DNA of 64,000 nt. Source: JAYYZW01 sp036339995. GTDB lineage: Bacteria > Pseudomonadota > Gammaproteobacteria > Ga0077536. The position numbers were made by a program, and so were the translations under genes. The notes under the pieces were generated by a model. That model saw only the letters and a program-made list of their open reading frames with translations. It was not told the origin of the DNA and ran no database searches. Below are positions 53,162 to 62,331 of the stretch, one piece after another; positions within the stretch are counted from its first letter, which is position 1; the number at the start of each line of letters is the position of its first letter. Location: the NCBI GenBank assembly GCA_036339995.1, contig JAYYZW010000049.1, forward strand, positions 1 through 64,000, written 5' to 3'.

Positions 53162-54628
53162 ATGAAAATCGGATTCGGTCGCATCTTCATTGCGGCCGTA
53201 GGCCTCATCTTCGCGCTGTCCGCAGCGGCGCAGGAATTGATTGAACTGCCCGATTTCGGCGACTCGGCGGGTGCGATTATTTCACCTGAACAGGAAAAGA
53301 GAATAGGCGAGGATTTCATGCGTCAGATTCGCCGATTCGCGCCTCTCATGACCGATGAAGAAGTCGAGGATTACATCCAGGAACTCGGCGAGAGCATGAG
53401 CAAACTGACCGATTATTATGGCGATTTCACCTTTCTCGTCATCGATAGCCCCGCGATCAACGCTTTCGCAGTACCCGGAGGCCTCGTAGCGTTTTATTCA
53501 GGCCTGATCCTCGAAACGCAAAGCGAGGCGGAACTCGCGTCTGTCATTGCACACGAAATATCCCACGTCACGCAACGTCACGCCGCGCGCATGATCGAGG
53601 AAGCATCGCAGATGAACATCCCCATGATCGCGGCCATGATAGGCGCGATAGCTCTGGCGGCAGTAAATCCCGAAGCCGGCTCAGCGGCCTTGATCGCGAC
53701 GCAGGCAGCGGCGCAGCAGCACCAGTTAAATTTCACCCGCGCGAACGAAAAAGAGGCGGACAATATCGGGATCAGGCTCATGAGCCAGGCCGGATACGAT
53801 TCCCAGAAAATGGCGGTGTTCTTCGAACGCATGCAGCGCGCGAGCCGCTACACGGATCCGAAACAGATTCCGGAATACCTGCGGTCGCATCCGATCACGG
53901 TCAATCGCATCGCTGAAGCCAGAAGTCGAGCCGAGCGCGTCAAGCCCGCGGTCATACGCGAAGACAGCTATAAGTATTACCTCGTCAAGACCAAGCTCCA
54001 GGTGGGCTCCGCGCGCGACCCGGTCCAAGCCCGCCATTTCTTTCAAGCAAAGCTACGAAATGGCGAGTATCGCTATGAAGAGGTCGCGCGCTACGGTTAC
54101 GCACTGGCGCTGATTGAGACCGGCGAATTCGAGAAAGCCCGCATCGAACTCCTGAAACTCATGGCGGACTATCCCACCTTGGTACCGTTTCGTATTGCGG
54201 CGAGCCAACTCGAACAGAAAGCGAACGATTTCGATGCGTCGCTGCTGCATTACAAGAAGGCATACGAACTCGAACCCGACAACCGGGCCTCAATCTACGG
54301 TTACGTCAACGCCTTGATCCTGGTGGACCGGCCCGACCAAGCTAAGGCCCTGTTGAGCGAATACGGGCTAGCAGACCGGCGCGACCCGAAATTCTATAAA
54401 TACCTCGCGGAGGCCGAGACAAAACTTGGCGAGAAGGCCAACTCACATCATTCGCTGGCCGAATACTATCTGAGCGTGGGAGAGTTTCCGCACGCTGCCG
54501 AGCAGTTGCGCATTGCACGGGCGACGCCCGGGCTGACGAATTACCAGCGCCAGAAGATCGTCGCGCGCCTCGAAGAAGTCCAAGACACCATTCAGAAAAT
54601 TGAAAAAGACAGCCGCGGCCGCCGCTAG
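53162..54628 (+). CDS. bepA: M48 metalloprotease/chaperone BepA (YfgC)
   Basis: 488 residues. A signal peptide (MKIGFGRIFIAAVGLIFALSAAAQ) is followed by an M48 peptidase domain with H131-E-I-S-H135 as zinc ligands and E198 in NEKEADNIG as the third ligand. The C-terminal half is a TPR-rich superhelix. BepA degrades or assists stalled LptD and other outer-membrane proteins in the periplasm, which fits with lptE in this window. The start at 53162 is chosen because it opens the signal peptide. Confidence 0.93.
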   Translation: MKIGFGRIFIAAVGLIFALSAAAQELIELPDFGDSAGAIISPEQEKRIGEDFMRQIRRFAPLMTDEEVEDYIQELGESMSKLTDYYGDFTFLVIDSPAINAFAVPGGLVAFYSGLILETQSEAELASVIAHEISHVTQRHAARMIEEASQMNIPMIAAMIGAIALAAVNPEAGSAALIATQAAAQQHQLNFTRANEKEADNIGIRLMSQAGYDSQKMAVFFERMQRASRYTDPKQIPEYLRSHPITVNRIAEARSRAERVKPAVIREDSYKYYLVKTKLQVGSARDPVQARHFFQAKLRNGEYRYEEVARYGYALALIETGEFEKARIELLKLMADYPTLVPFRIAASQLEQKANDFDASLLHYKKAYELEPDNRASIYGYVNALILVDRPDQAKALLSEYGLADRRDPKFYKYLAEAETKLGEKANSHHSLAEYYLSVGEFPHAAEQLRIARATPGLTNYQRQKIVARLEEVQDTIQKIEKDSRGRR

Positions 54629-55165
54629 ATCGATTCACGCACCGTGGCCCGTTGTACGAGTGTTCGGAAATGGAGGCCCGCGATCCCGGAGTGCCGCGGA
54701 ATTCTACGGAACTAGCCGCCGCCGCGATCGCGCCACGCTATCGGTATCTGAATCCGGAAACATGTTACCGGCACGCGGCGGCTGCTGCGCGAGCGGATGC
54801 TCATGCCGCCGCTCGGCGGCGTTCAATCATTACCCGCCTATTGGCCGTGCCGGGGCAGCCTGGGTACCCTGCACCGGCGTTTCGGCGGGTGTAGGGAACT
54901 GGTAGCTGCGGAACCCTACGCGGCGCAAAGCCACAGACTGCGGGCACTTGAGTATTTTCTGGCCGTGATGAGGGCCGGTCGTCCCATCACCGGGCCGAGC
55001 ACACCGCGCTGACGATCGCCATCTTCCGACCATTAAATTGTGTTAAATCTGCGTTCACCGTGGAGCATTTAACAGTTTTCCCCCCTATCTTCGATATATT
55101 GGCGTCCAACGTATAACAGCCGTCCAAGAAGAATCTCAAAAAGGCCTTGATCACGGACTAATAAA
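54629..55165. other. Intergenic region with 8-base inverted repeat
   Basis: In these 537 bases no gene could be supported. Near the end, TGTTAAAT (55041-55048) and ATTTAACA (55067-55074) form perfect inverted arms around an 18-base spacer, followed by a C-rich stretch. This may be an operator for the next gene. The rest has short frames without family features. Confidence 0.35.
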
Positions 55166-55468
55166 TTGAAGAATCGGAGCTGGATCTGCTATTCACTCGA
55201 CTACCTCGGCGCGATCGCACTCCTAGGCGCCGGCTTCGCGTTGATCGGCGCACTTTGGTTTGCGGCCTCCGTACCTGAGCCGCTTCTGTTGGTCGCGTTT
55301 AAATACTGCCTGATTGGCGCCGCCAGCGCCTTCATCATGGCGCGGCTTTACGAAATCACCGATGTGATGCGCAGTTCGGGCTCTGCGCGGGCGGATGATT
55401 TACCCGCCCCTGACACGCAAAACGTCGAGCATTTGCCGCAACCGGAACGCTTCTCTCGCGCCGCTTGA
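55166..55468 (+). CDS. Small membrane protein of unknown function
   Basis: 100 residues from a TTG start. It has two hydrophobic segments, YLGAIALLGAGFALIGALWFAA and LLLVAFKYCLIGAASAFIMA, and a polar C-terminal tail. No known family recognised. It is probably an inner-membrane protein with both segments spanning. It sits between a long non-coding stretch and the LLM oxidoreductase gene. Confidence 0.55.
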   Translation: MKNRSWICYSLDYLGAIALLGAGFALIGALWFAASVPEPLLLVAFKYCLIGAASAFIMARLYEITDVMRSSGSARADDLPAPDTQNVEHLPQPERFSRAA

Positions 55469-55692
55469 TCGCCTGATCGCCCGAATCCGCACTTCGCGCG
55501 CCACCTAACGCGGCGGCGGTGCACACCTGTCTATATTGATCGCTTTGGTTATTATGAGCCGTTCTGCGGTCCCGCGGCGGCGGTCGATCTGGCGAATCAA
55601 CAATTTTCCATACCCCGAAGATTCCGCCCGGCGACGTTATCGAACTCGACAGCCGTCCGTCGCGCAACAGCTGGACTATACAAGGTGGGCGT

Positions 55693-56718
55693 ATGCGATT
55701 CGGTTTAATGTACAGTTTCATTACCCCGCGCGACGGCTCGATGACGCACCTGGAAACCTTTCGGGAACTCGAACGCCTGCTGCCGCTCGCCGAATCGCTC
55801 GGATTCGACTCTTTCCAAACGACCGAGCATCACTTTCAGGACAATGGCTGGGCGCCGAGCCCTTTGATCGTCCTAGCGCAAGCTGCGGGCCTTACCCGGC
55901 GCATGCGCCTGGTCAGCAACATACTCATTTTGCCGCTCTATGATCCGCTACGGCTGGTCGAGGACGTGATCACCCTCGATAATCTGTCGAACGGGCGTTT
56001 GACGCTTGGCGTGTCACCGGGATACGTGTCGGAGGAGTTCACGGCCTACGAGGTGCCGCATGACGAGCGATTCGCCCGCGCCGAAGAAATCCTCGACATC
56101 CTCGAAGCATCTTGGGCCAACGAAATCGTAGAATACCGCGGTCGTTTCTACACGATGCCGCCGACGCGCGTTGTACCGCGCCCGGTGCAGAATCCGATCC
56201 CCCTCTGGTACGGCGTTTCCGGCCCCAAGCTGCTCAAGCGCGCGGCGCGGCGCAAATGTCCCGTCACCGCATCGCCCCGTCACACCAACGAAGAACTAAA
56301 GGCACACTATGCCCGCTACGACGCGGCCGCCGCCGAAATCGGTTTCGCGACGCGTGAACGGCCGATCATCCGCGAACTCTTCGTGGCCCCGAGCTTGACA
56401 GAGGCAGAAGACCTGGCCGGTCCCGCCATCGAGGAGTTGTTCGGACTCTATGGCCGTAAATCGGGCGAAGGGGAGCGAGAGTTGCGCAACGATCAGGGCG
56501 AGATCGTGAGATCTGAAAACGAAGTCGACTTCCGCAGTTTCGCGTCCCGCTACATCATCGGCGATCCGGCCATGGTGACCGCAAGCATCCGTCAGCTTCG
56601 AGACGAGCTCGCGCCGACGGAGGTCATATGCCGCATGCAGCTACCGGGGATCCCGACCTCGATGTTCGAGCGCTCCTTGCGCTTGTTTGGCGAGCAGGTG
56701 ATCCCGGCTTTTCGTTGA
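55693..56718 (+). CDS. LLM-class flavin-dependent oxidoreductase
   Basis: 341 residues of the bacterial luciferase-like monooxygenase fold. It has MRFGLMYSFITPRDGS at the start, FDSFQTTEHHFQDNGWAPSPLIVLAQAAG and SNGRLTLGVSPGYVSEEFTAYEV, then PIPLWYGVSGPKLLKRAAR. It needs FMNH2 or F420 supplied by a reductase, and the substrate is unknown. AAGGTGG just before ATG 55693 is a good ribosome-binding site. Its stop overlaps the edge of a transposase remnant by two bases. Confidence 0.88.
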   Translation: MRFGLMYSFITPRDGSMTHLETFRELERLLPLAESLGFDSFQTTEHHFQDNGWAPSPLIVLAQAAGLTRRMRLVSNILILPLYDPLRLVEDVITLDNLSNGRLTLGVSPGYVSEEFTAYEVPHDERFARAEEILDILEASWANEIVEYRGRFYTMPPTRVVPRPVQNPIPLWYGVSGPKLLKRAARRKCPVTASPRHTNEELKAHYARYDAAAAEIGFATRERPIIRELFVAPSLTEAEDLAGPAIEELFGLYGRKSGEGERELRNDQGEIVRSENEVDFRSFASRYIIGDPAMVTASIRQLRDELAPTEVICRMQLPGIPTSMFERSLRLFGEQVIPAFR

Positions 56719-56836
56719 TACCGGCTTTATCGCAAGCCAGGATCTCCTCCCCACTGAAGTAGCCTCGATCAGTCACGACCGTGAGCTTCTCCTTACCCAG
56801 CGCCGCCTTGGCCTGAGCAGCCATGTTCGCCGACTG
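56717..56836 (-). pseudogene. Transposase fragment, IS1182-like
   Basis: The minus strand encodes QSANMAAQAKAALGKEKLTV followed by VTDRGYFSGEEILACDKAGI, closely matching the DRGYF-containing core of IS1182-type DDE transposases. Only about 40 of some 450 residues remain, with no inverted repeats seen. It ends within the LLM oxidoreductase stop codon, so the insertion or a deletion after it sets the 3' border of that gene. Confidence 0.7.
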
Positions 56837-56997
56837 CCAACCAAGGGTAGGATTTTTGTGTTTATCGAAGCGAGTCAGGAAGTCTGCGCAGGTATGTGTC
56901 GTGAAATTGGTTTTAACGCATGAAATTGTATATGCCACTAAATAACAATGGCGGCTAACGGACTCACGTGGAAAATACGATAAGTTATTGAATTAGT

Positions 56998-57073
56998 TGG
57001 TGGGCCGTGTAGGAATCGAACCTACGACCATCGGATTAAAAGTCCGGTGCTCTACCAACTGAGCTAACGGCCC
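56998..57073 (-). tRNA. tRNA-Lys (anticodon TTT)
   Basis: On the minus strand a 76-base cloverleaf fits. The acceptor strands GGGCCGT and ACGGCCC pair fully, the D arm is AGCTCAGTTGGTAGAGC, the anticodon loop is CTTTTAA with anticodon TTT, and the T arm contains GGTTCGATTCC. The discriminator A and an encoded CCA end at 56998. It sits alone, not in an array. Confidence 0.96.
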
Positions 57074-57219
57074 TGAAATAATGCGGTAGCGGCCCTTGAT
57101 GGCGCGAAGTTCGGGACTTTGATAGGGCCCCGGCCGGTCGTTCGCGCCGGCCCGAGCAGGGCTTGGACTTGGCCTCTTACGCCGACCGCCGCTCAGCCAC
57201 GCCGATTCGGGCCGCGATC

Positions 57220-57372
57220 CTAACGAATCCTTCCTACCAAGTACACGGCGCTCGAATTGTCGACCGCCAGGATACCGGGTAGTTTGACAAGAGCGCCGTA
57301 GATGCCGGGATTCAGCTCTGCGAGCGCACCCTGATCGAGTGAATTACTTGATATTTGAATATATATCTCCAT
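57220..57372 (-). CDS. Possible small protein, unknown
   Basis: A 50-residue frame reads MEIYIQISSNSLDQGALAEL and continues NPGIYGALVKLPGILAVDNS to VGRIR. The start is preceded by GAGAGATC with a purine-rich stretch, a plausible ribosome-binding site. The composition (regular hydrophobic pattern, few rare residues) looks protein-like, but no family was recognised. It lies between tRNA-Lys and fmdB, divergent from fmdB. It may be a chance frame. Confidence 0.3.
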   Translation of the reverse strand: MEIYIQISSNSLDQGALAELNPGIYGALVKLPGILAVDNSSAVYLVGRIR

Positions 57373-57405
57373 GATCTCTCGCTCTCCGGATTCAGAGAAC
57401 CCTTG

Positions 57406-57738
57406 ATGCCGATTTATGAATACCAGTGTCAGGAATGCGGCCACAAGCTCGAAGCCATGCAGCGGATCACCGAAGATCCGCTCAAGACCTGCCCATCGTG
57501 CTCCAAAGACCGTCTAAAAAAGTTGATGTCGAAAGTTGCATTCCAGCTCAAGGGGACGGGCTGGTACGAAACCGATTTCAAGAACAAGGGAAAACCCGAG
57601 GCCAAAAAGGAAGGCGGCGCCGATAAAGAGGGCGCCAAGGAATCCAAGAGCGAAACGAAGAAAGACGCGTCTCCGGATACCAAAAAATCTGATGGCGACG
57701 CGTTGGGCAAGGCCTCCAGCTCGACGGCGGGTGACTGA
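57406..57738 (+). CDS. FmdB-type zinc-ribbon protein
   Basis: 110 residues. The N-terminal zinc ribbon MPIYEYQCQECGHKLEAMQ has CxxC pairs (CQEC and CPSC), the mark of the FmdB putative regulatory family. The C-terminal half is a Lys/Asp/Glu/Ser-rich low-complexity tail. The start at 57406 opens the conserved MPIYEYQC. In many Gammaproteobacteria FmdB lies before a DUF502 gene and aspS. Here aspS follows directly after 140 bases, with no DUF502 gene. Confidence 0.88.
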   Translation: MPIYEYQCQECGHKLEAMQRITEDPLKTCPSCSKDRLKKLMSKVAFQLKGTGWYETDFKNKGKPEAKKEGGADKEGAKESKSETKKDASPDTKKSDGDALGKASSSTAGD

Positions 57739-57878
57739 GCACCGGCTTATTTGGCGAAAGCGCGCCGGTATCCACTCCTTTTACCCAAAGCGCGGGTTTC
57801 CCGCCCGATTGCGGGCCTTCGCGGCAGTCCGTATCATGCCGCCCTTCCCGCGTCAGCGGCGGTCCTGACCCGATTTCG

Positions 57879-59657
57879 ATGAGAACTCATTATTGCGGTG
57901 AACTCGACGAGCACCTGGTCGATCAGGGGCTGACGTTGTGCGGATGGGTCCATCGCCGGCGGGACCACGGCGGCGTCATCTTCATCGATCTGCGCGACCG
58001 GGAAGGCGTTGCTCAAATCGTGATTGACCCCGATACCCCGGAGAGTTTCGCGATCGCCGAGCAGGTCCGAGGTGAGTTCGTACTCAGGGCGACGGGGCGG
58101 GTTCGTTTTCGTCCGGAGGGCACGGAAAATCCCGAGATGGCGACCGGCAAGGTCGAAGTATTGATCAAGGATCTCGAAATCCTCAACGAATCGCGTACGC
58201 CGCCCTTTCAGTTGGACGACCGGCAAGTCCACGACGATACGCGCCTCAAGTACCGGTACATCGACTTGAGAACGGACCGCATGCGAGAGAATCTGCGCTT
58301 GCGCGCAAGGGTCGCGCGCGAGCTTCGCCGTTTTCTCGACGACGCTGGATTTCTCGAGATCGAAACGCCGATGCTGACCAAGGCGACTCCGGAAGGCGCC
58401 CGGGATTACCTCGTCCCCAGCCGTACGCACCAGGGGCGTTTCTTTGCGCTCCCCCAGTCGCCGCAGCTGTTCAAGCAATTACTGATGATGTCCGGCATGG
58501 ATCGTTACTATCAGATCGTGCGCTGTTTCCGCGATGAGGATCTGCGTGCCGACCGGCAACCGGAATTCACCCAACTCGACGTCGAGATGTCCTTCGTCGA
58601 CGAAACCGTGATCACGAAACTCATGGAAGCATTGATCCGGGCTTTGTTCAAAAACGTTGCGGATATTGACCTACCCATGCCTTTTCCCCGGCTTAGCTTC
58701 GCCGAGGCGTTGCTGCGTTTCGGAACCGATCGACCGGACCTTCGTAATCCCCTCGAACTCGTCGAGGTAGGCGATCTCATGGAAGACGTTGAGTTCAAGG
58801 TATTTGCCTCCCCGGCGCGGGACACCCAAGGCCGTGTCGCGGCGCTGCGCGCCCCCGGCGGCGGTAAGCTGACGCGCAAACAAATCGACGGCTACACCGA
58901 ATTCATCAGTATCTACGGCGCCAAGGGCCTCGCTTACATCAAAATCAACGAACGTGCCGCGGGCAAAGACGGATTGCAGTCGCCGATCTTAAAATTTCTG
59001 CCGGATGAAGTCGTCGCGGACATTCTCTCCCGTACGGAGGCCGAGGACGGGGATCTCGTATTCTTCGGTGCGGACAAAGCACGCGTGGTCAATGACGCGC
59101 TCGCAGCACTGCGCGACAAGCTAGCAGAAGATCTAGGCCTCATAAAAGACGGATGGGCGCCGTTGTGGGTTACGGATTTTCCGATGTTCGCTTGGAATGG
59201 AGAGGAATCGCGCTGGGATCCCTTGCACCACCCGTTTACCGCTCCGGCCGCGCCCGAAACGTTCCGGCAGGCGCCGGGGGAAGCTCTTTCGCGTGCGTAC
59301 GACATGGTGCTCAACGGCTCGGAGATCGGCGGCGGTTCGATCCGTATCCATCACCGAGAAACCCAGCGCGAGATCTTCCAATTACTCGGCCTGGGCGGGG
59401 CGGAAGCGGAAGAGAAATTCGGTTTTCTGCTCGAAGCCCTGCAATACGGCTGTCCGCCGCACGGCGGGATCGCATTCGGACTCGACCGCCTCGTCATGCT
59501 CCTGGCAGGAGAACGCTCGATTCGCGATGTCATTGCGTTTCCGAAGACGCAAACGGCGAACTGCCCGTTGACTTCAGCGCCGAGTGAAGTAAGTGAGCGC
59601 CAACTACGAGAGCTATCCATCAGGCTGAGAAAAACCACATCCGCCAAACCGGATTGA
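57879..59657 (+). CDS. aspS: Aspartyl-tRNA synthetase
   Basis: 592-residue bacterial-type class II synthetase. The N-terminal OB anticodon-binding domain starts MRTHYCGELDEHLVDQGLTL. Class II motif 1 lies around RRFLDDAGFLEIETPMLTKATPEGARDYL, motif 2 at RCFRDEDLRADRQPEFTQLD and motif 3 at GIAFGLDRLVMLLAG. The bacterial GAD insertion lies in the middle. Full length. Followed by a repeat element and nadA in place of the usual direct join to yebC. Confidence 0.97.
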   Translation: MRTHYCGELDEHLVDQGLTLCGWVHRRRDHGGVIFIDLRDREGVAQIVIDPDTPESFAIAEQVRGEFVLRATGRVRFRPEGTENPEMATGKVEVLIKDLEILNESRTPPFQLDDRQVHDDTRLKYRYIDLRTDRMRENLRLRARVARELRRFLDDAGFLEIETPMLTKATPEGARDYLVPSRTHQGRFFALPQSPQLFKQLLMMSGMDRYYQIVRCFRDEDLRADRQPEFTQLDVEMSFVDETVITKLMEALIRALFKNVADIDLPMPFPRLSFAEALLRFGTDRPDLRNPLELVEVGDLMEDVEFKVFASPARDTQGRVAALRAPGGGKLTRKQIDGYTEFISIYGAKGLAYIKINERAAGKDGLQSPILKFLPDEVVADILSRTEAEDGDLVFFGADKARVVNDALAALRDKLAEDLGLIKDGWAPLWVTDFPMFAWNGEESRWDPLHHPFTAPAAPETFRQAPGEALSRAYDMVLNGSEIGGGSIRIHHRETQREIFQLLGLGGAEAEEKFGFLLEALQYGCPPHGGIAFGLDRLVMLLAGERSIRDVIAFPKTQTANCPLTSAPSEVSERQLRELSIRLRKTTSAKPD

Positions 59658-59719
59658 GCTGCCGGGACCGCCGTCACGGCAAAGCCCTTGTAATTGCCAG
59701 TTCAAGCGGCCATATATTA

Positions 59720-59873
59720 AATGTCCATCCATAAACGTCATTATTTATTTCGCAAAGGAGCAACGACACCGAGAAAGCGATCCATATGATTTTAATAACA
59801 ATCACTTATCGCTTTGCGTCTTGGCGAAAGTTAATCTGTGCAGTTGGACACTATTTAAAACTTATTTCAAAAC
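59720..59873 (-). repeat. Palindromic repeat element between aspS and nadA
   Basis: Reverse-orientation copy of the accB-accC element. It shares TGTCCATCCATAAAC (59722-59736) and CTTGGCGAAAGTTA (59820-59833) exactly with that copy. The ends GTCC... and ...GGAC are inverted (TGTCCATCC near 59722; GGACACTAT near 59847). Inside, CGCTTTGCGTC and AAAGCGA are inverted-repeat-like. It has no coding capacity. It sits 10 bases before the nadA ATG and so contributes most of its leader. Confidence 0.7.
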
Positions 59874-59882
59874 AATTCGCGC

Positions 59883-60962
59883 ATGCGCAGTGATTCCATC
59901 GAATACCTTGGCACGAGCCCGGTCAGGCTGACGCAGGTCCCGCCCGTCATCCGGGAGCGTCTCGAAGCGGGCGAACGTGATGTCATCATCAACGAGATCA
60001 AGCGGCTGCTCGAGCTCGAAGACGCAGTGATCGTCGCACATTACTACACCGATCCTGAAATACAGGCGCTGGCGGACGATACTGGCGGCCACGTCTCCGA
60101 TTCCCTCGATATGGCGCGCTTCGGCAATCAGCATGCGGCGCACAGCTTGATCGTCGCCGGTGTTCGGTTCATGGGTGAGACCGCGAAGATCCTGAATCCG
60201 GAAAAGCGGGTTCTGATGCCCGATCTCGAGGCCAACTGTTCGCTCGACCTCGGTTGCCCCGCCGATGCCTTCGATGCCTTCTGCGAACAACACCCCGATC
60301 GCACCATTGTCGTGTACGCCAATACCAGTGCCGCGATAAAGGCGCGGGCCGACTGGATGGTTACCTCGGGCATCGCGCTCGATGTCGTGCGACATCTTGC
60401 TGCCAAGGGCGAAAAAATACTCTGGGCGCCCGACCGTTTCCTCGGCGACTACATCCGTACGCAAACGGGCGCCGATATGCTCCTGTGGAACGGGTCATGC
60501 ATCGTTCACGAAGAATTCAAGGGCCACGAACTCGAGGTCCTGCGCAGTGAACATCCGCGCGCACGTGTTCTCGTTCATCCGGAGTCACCACCCTCGGTGA
60601 TTGAACAGGCCGATTACGTAGGATCGACTTCTGGGTTGATCAACGAGGTGCGGTCGTCCACGGCGCCCGAGTTCATCGTCGCCACTGACAAGGGAATTTT
60701 CTACAAGATGCAACAGGCGGCTCCGGATAAGCACTTGATCGATGCGCCGACCGCCGGCGTTGGGGCGACCTGCCGCAGCTGTGCAGAATGTCCGTGGATG
60801 GCGATGAATGGACTTACCAAGCTTCGCGACGTGCTGGCGAGGGGCGCGAACGAAATCACGGTGCCCGACGAAATCGCGGATCGCGCGCGTCGCCCTATAA
60901 AGCGCCTGCTGGATTTTGCAGAATCGCGAAAACGGCTGGTGTACGGCAATAACGACGCCTGA
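59883..60962 (+). CDS. nadA: Quinolinate synthase
   Basis: 359-residue NadA, a [4Fe-4S] enzyme that condenses iminoaspartate with DHAP to quinolinate, the start of NAD synthesis. It has AVIVAHYYTDPEIQALAD, DLEANCSLDLGCPADAF, LLWNGSCIVHEEF and TCRSCAECPWMAMN, which supply the three cluster cysteines. nadB and nadC are not adjacent; nadD is 12 kb away. Its position between aspS and yebC is unusual. Confidence 0.96.
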   Translation: MRSDSIEYLGTSPVRLTQVPPVIRERLEAGERDVIINEIKRLLELEDAVIVAHYYTDPEIQALADDTGGHVSDSLDMARFGNQHAAHSLIVAGVRFMGETAKILNPEKRVLMPDLEANCSLDLGCPADAFDAFCEQHPDRTIVVYANTSAAIKARADWMVTSGIALDVVRHLAAKGEKILWAPDRFLGDYIRTQTGADMLLWNGSCIVHEEFKGHELEVLRSEHPRARVLVHPESPPSVIEQADYVGSTSGLINEVRSSTAPEFIVATDKGIFYKMQQAAPDKHLIDAPTAGVGATCRSCAECPWMAMNGLTKLRDVLARGANEITVPDEIADRARRPIKRLLDFAESRKRLVYGNNDA

Positions 60963-61059
60963 GATTCCGCCCCGCCGCGGCCCGACGCTGCAAGTCGCCC
61001 TCCGATTTGCGACAATAGTCCCCGGTTTATTGATCGAACTGGATACCCAAGACCCGTCT

Positions 61060-61809
61060 ATGGCTGGACACAGCAAATGGGCCAATATCCGTCATCGCAA
61101 AGGCCGCCAGGACGCCAAACGCGGCAAGCTTTTTACCCGCCTGATCCGAGAAATCACCGTCGCGGCGCGGATTGGCGGCGGCGATCCGTCAGCCAACCCG
61201 AGGCTGCGCACCGCCCTCGACAGTGCACTCGCCAACAACATGCCCAAGGACACCATTGAGCGGGCCATTGCGCGCGGCGCCGGCGATGCCGAAGGCGAAA
61301 ACTTCGAAGAGTTCCGCTACGAGGGCTATGGTCCCGGCGGTATAGCGGTGATGGTCGACTGCATGACCGATAATCGCAATCGCACTGTTGCAGAAGTGCG
61401 CCATGCTTTCACTAAGTGCGGCGGAAATCTGGGGGCGGAGGGGTCGGTCGCGTACATGTTTCATAAGGTAGGTTTGCTGAGCTACCCGAGCGAGGCCAAC
61501 GTTGATGCCATCATGGAAGCTGCGGTCGAAGCAGAAGCCGAAGACGTCGTCGTCAATGAAGATCAATCGATCGATGTGTTGACCGACGCCGACCGGTTTT
61601 CCGACGTGAAAGACGCAATGGTCGAACGCGGTCACCCACCGCAAAGCGCGGAAGTGACCATGCGCGCGAATAACAATAACGATCTCGATAACGACGGCGC
61701 CCAGAAAATGATTCGATTACTCGACATGCTGGAGGATCTGGACGACGTGCAGAAAGTGTATTCTAATGCTGGCATCTCCGACGAAGTTCTCGCGTCACTC
61801 GACGCCTGA
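61060..61809 (+). CDS. yebC: YebC/PmpR family DNA-binding or translation-linked regulator
   Basis: 249 residues starting MAGHSKWANIRHRKGRQDAK, the invariant YebC start, with GGGDPSANPRLRTALDSALANNMPKDTIERAI and EGYGPGGIAVMVDCMTDNRNRT. The family has been described as a DNA-binding regulator and more recently as a factor helping ribosomes over difficult sequences. It lies just before ruvC as in most Gammaproteobacteria. The ATG at 61060 is chosen over upstream in-frame starts because it opens the conserved domain. Confidence 0.95.
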   Translation: MAGHSKWANIRHRKGRQDAKRGKLFTRLIREITVAARIGGGDPSANPRLRTALDSALANNMPKDTIERAIARGAGDAEGENFEEFRYEGYGPGGIAVMVDCMTDNRNRTVAEVRHAFTKCGGNLGAEGSVAYMFHKVGLLSYPSEANVDAIMEAAVEAEAEDVVVNEDQSIDVLTDADRFSDVKDAMVERGHPPQSAEVTMRANNNNDLDNDGAQKMIRLLDMLEDLDDVQKVYSNAGISDEVLASLDA

Positions 61810-61827
61810 ATTCGTGCCCGCCGGCAA

Positions 61828-62331
61828 TTGACGATCATCTTAGGTATCGATCCGGGATCCAGGGTGACTGGATATGGTGTCGTGCGGACCGAACGTCACC
61901 GCGTGTCTTATCTCGCCTGTGGCTCAATTCGTCTAGGTAACGGCGCCCTTGATGATCGATTGTCCTTATTGTTCGATGAACTCTCATCTATCATTGACCG
62001 ATACGACCCCGTGGAGGCGGCCGTCGAGAAGGTATTCATGAATCGGAACGCCGATTCGGCGCTCAAACTCGGCCATGCCCGCGGCGTTGCGATCGTCGCT
62101 GCGCGTAGGGCCGGCCTTGCGATAAGCGAATATTCGGTCACCCAGATCAAGCGAACCGTCGTCGGGCGCGGGCATGCGGACAAGGCGCAGGTTCAGCATA
62201 TGGTCACAGCGCTCCTCGGACTCGACGATACGCCGAAACCGGACGCAGCCGATGCGCTCGCCGCGGCGATATGCCATGGACACATGCGGGACGGTCTTGC
62301 CCGGCTCGCGATCGCAGGGGGCCGCGCGTGA
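61828..62331 (+). CDS. ruvC: Holliday junction resolvase RuvC
   Basis: 167-residue RuvC, the endonuclease that cuts Holliday junctions. It has ILGIDPGSRVTGYGVV with the first catalytic Asp, EKVFMNRNADSALKLGHARG with the catalytic Glu, and PDAADALAAAICHGH with the last acidic pair. The TTG start at 61828 is preferred because it directly opens the conserved core. Its stop overlaps the ruvA start (GTGA), so ruvC and ruvA are translationally coupled. Confidence 0.96.
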   Translation: MTIILGIDPGSRVTGYGVVRTERHRVSYLACGSIRLGNGALDDRLSLLFDELSSIIDRYDPVEAAVEKVFMNRNADSALKLGHARGVAIVAARRAGLAISEYSVTQIKRTVVGRGHADKAQVQHMVTALLGLDDTPKPDAADALAAAICHGHMRDGLARLAIAGGRA

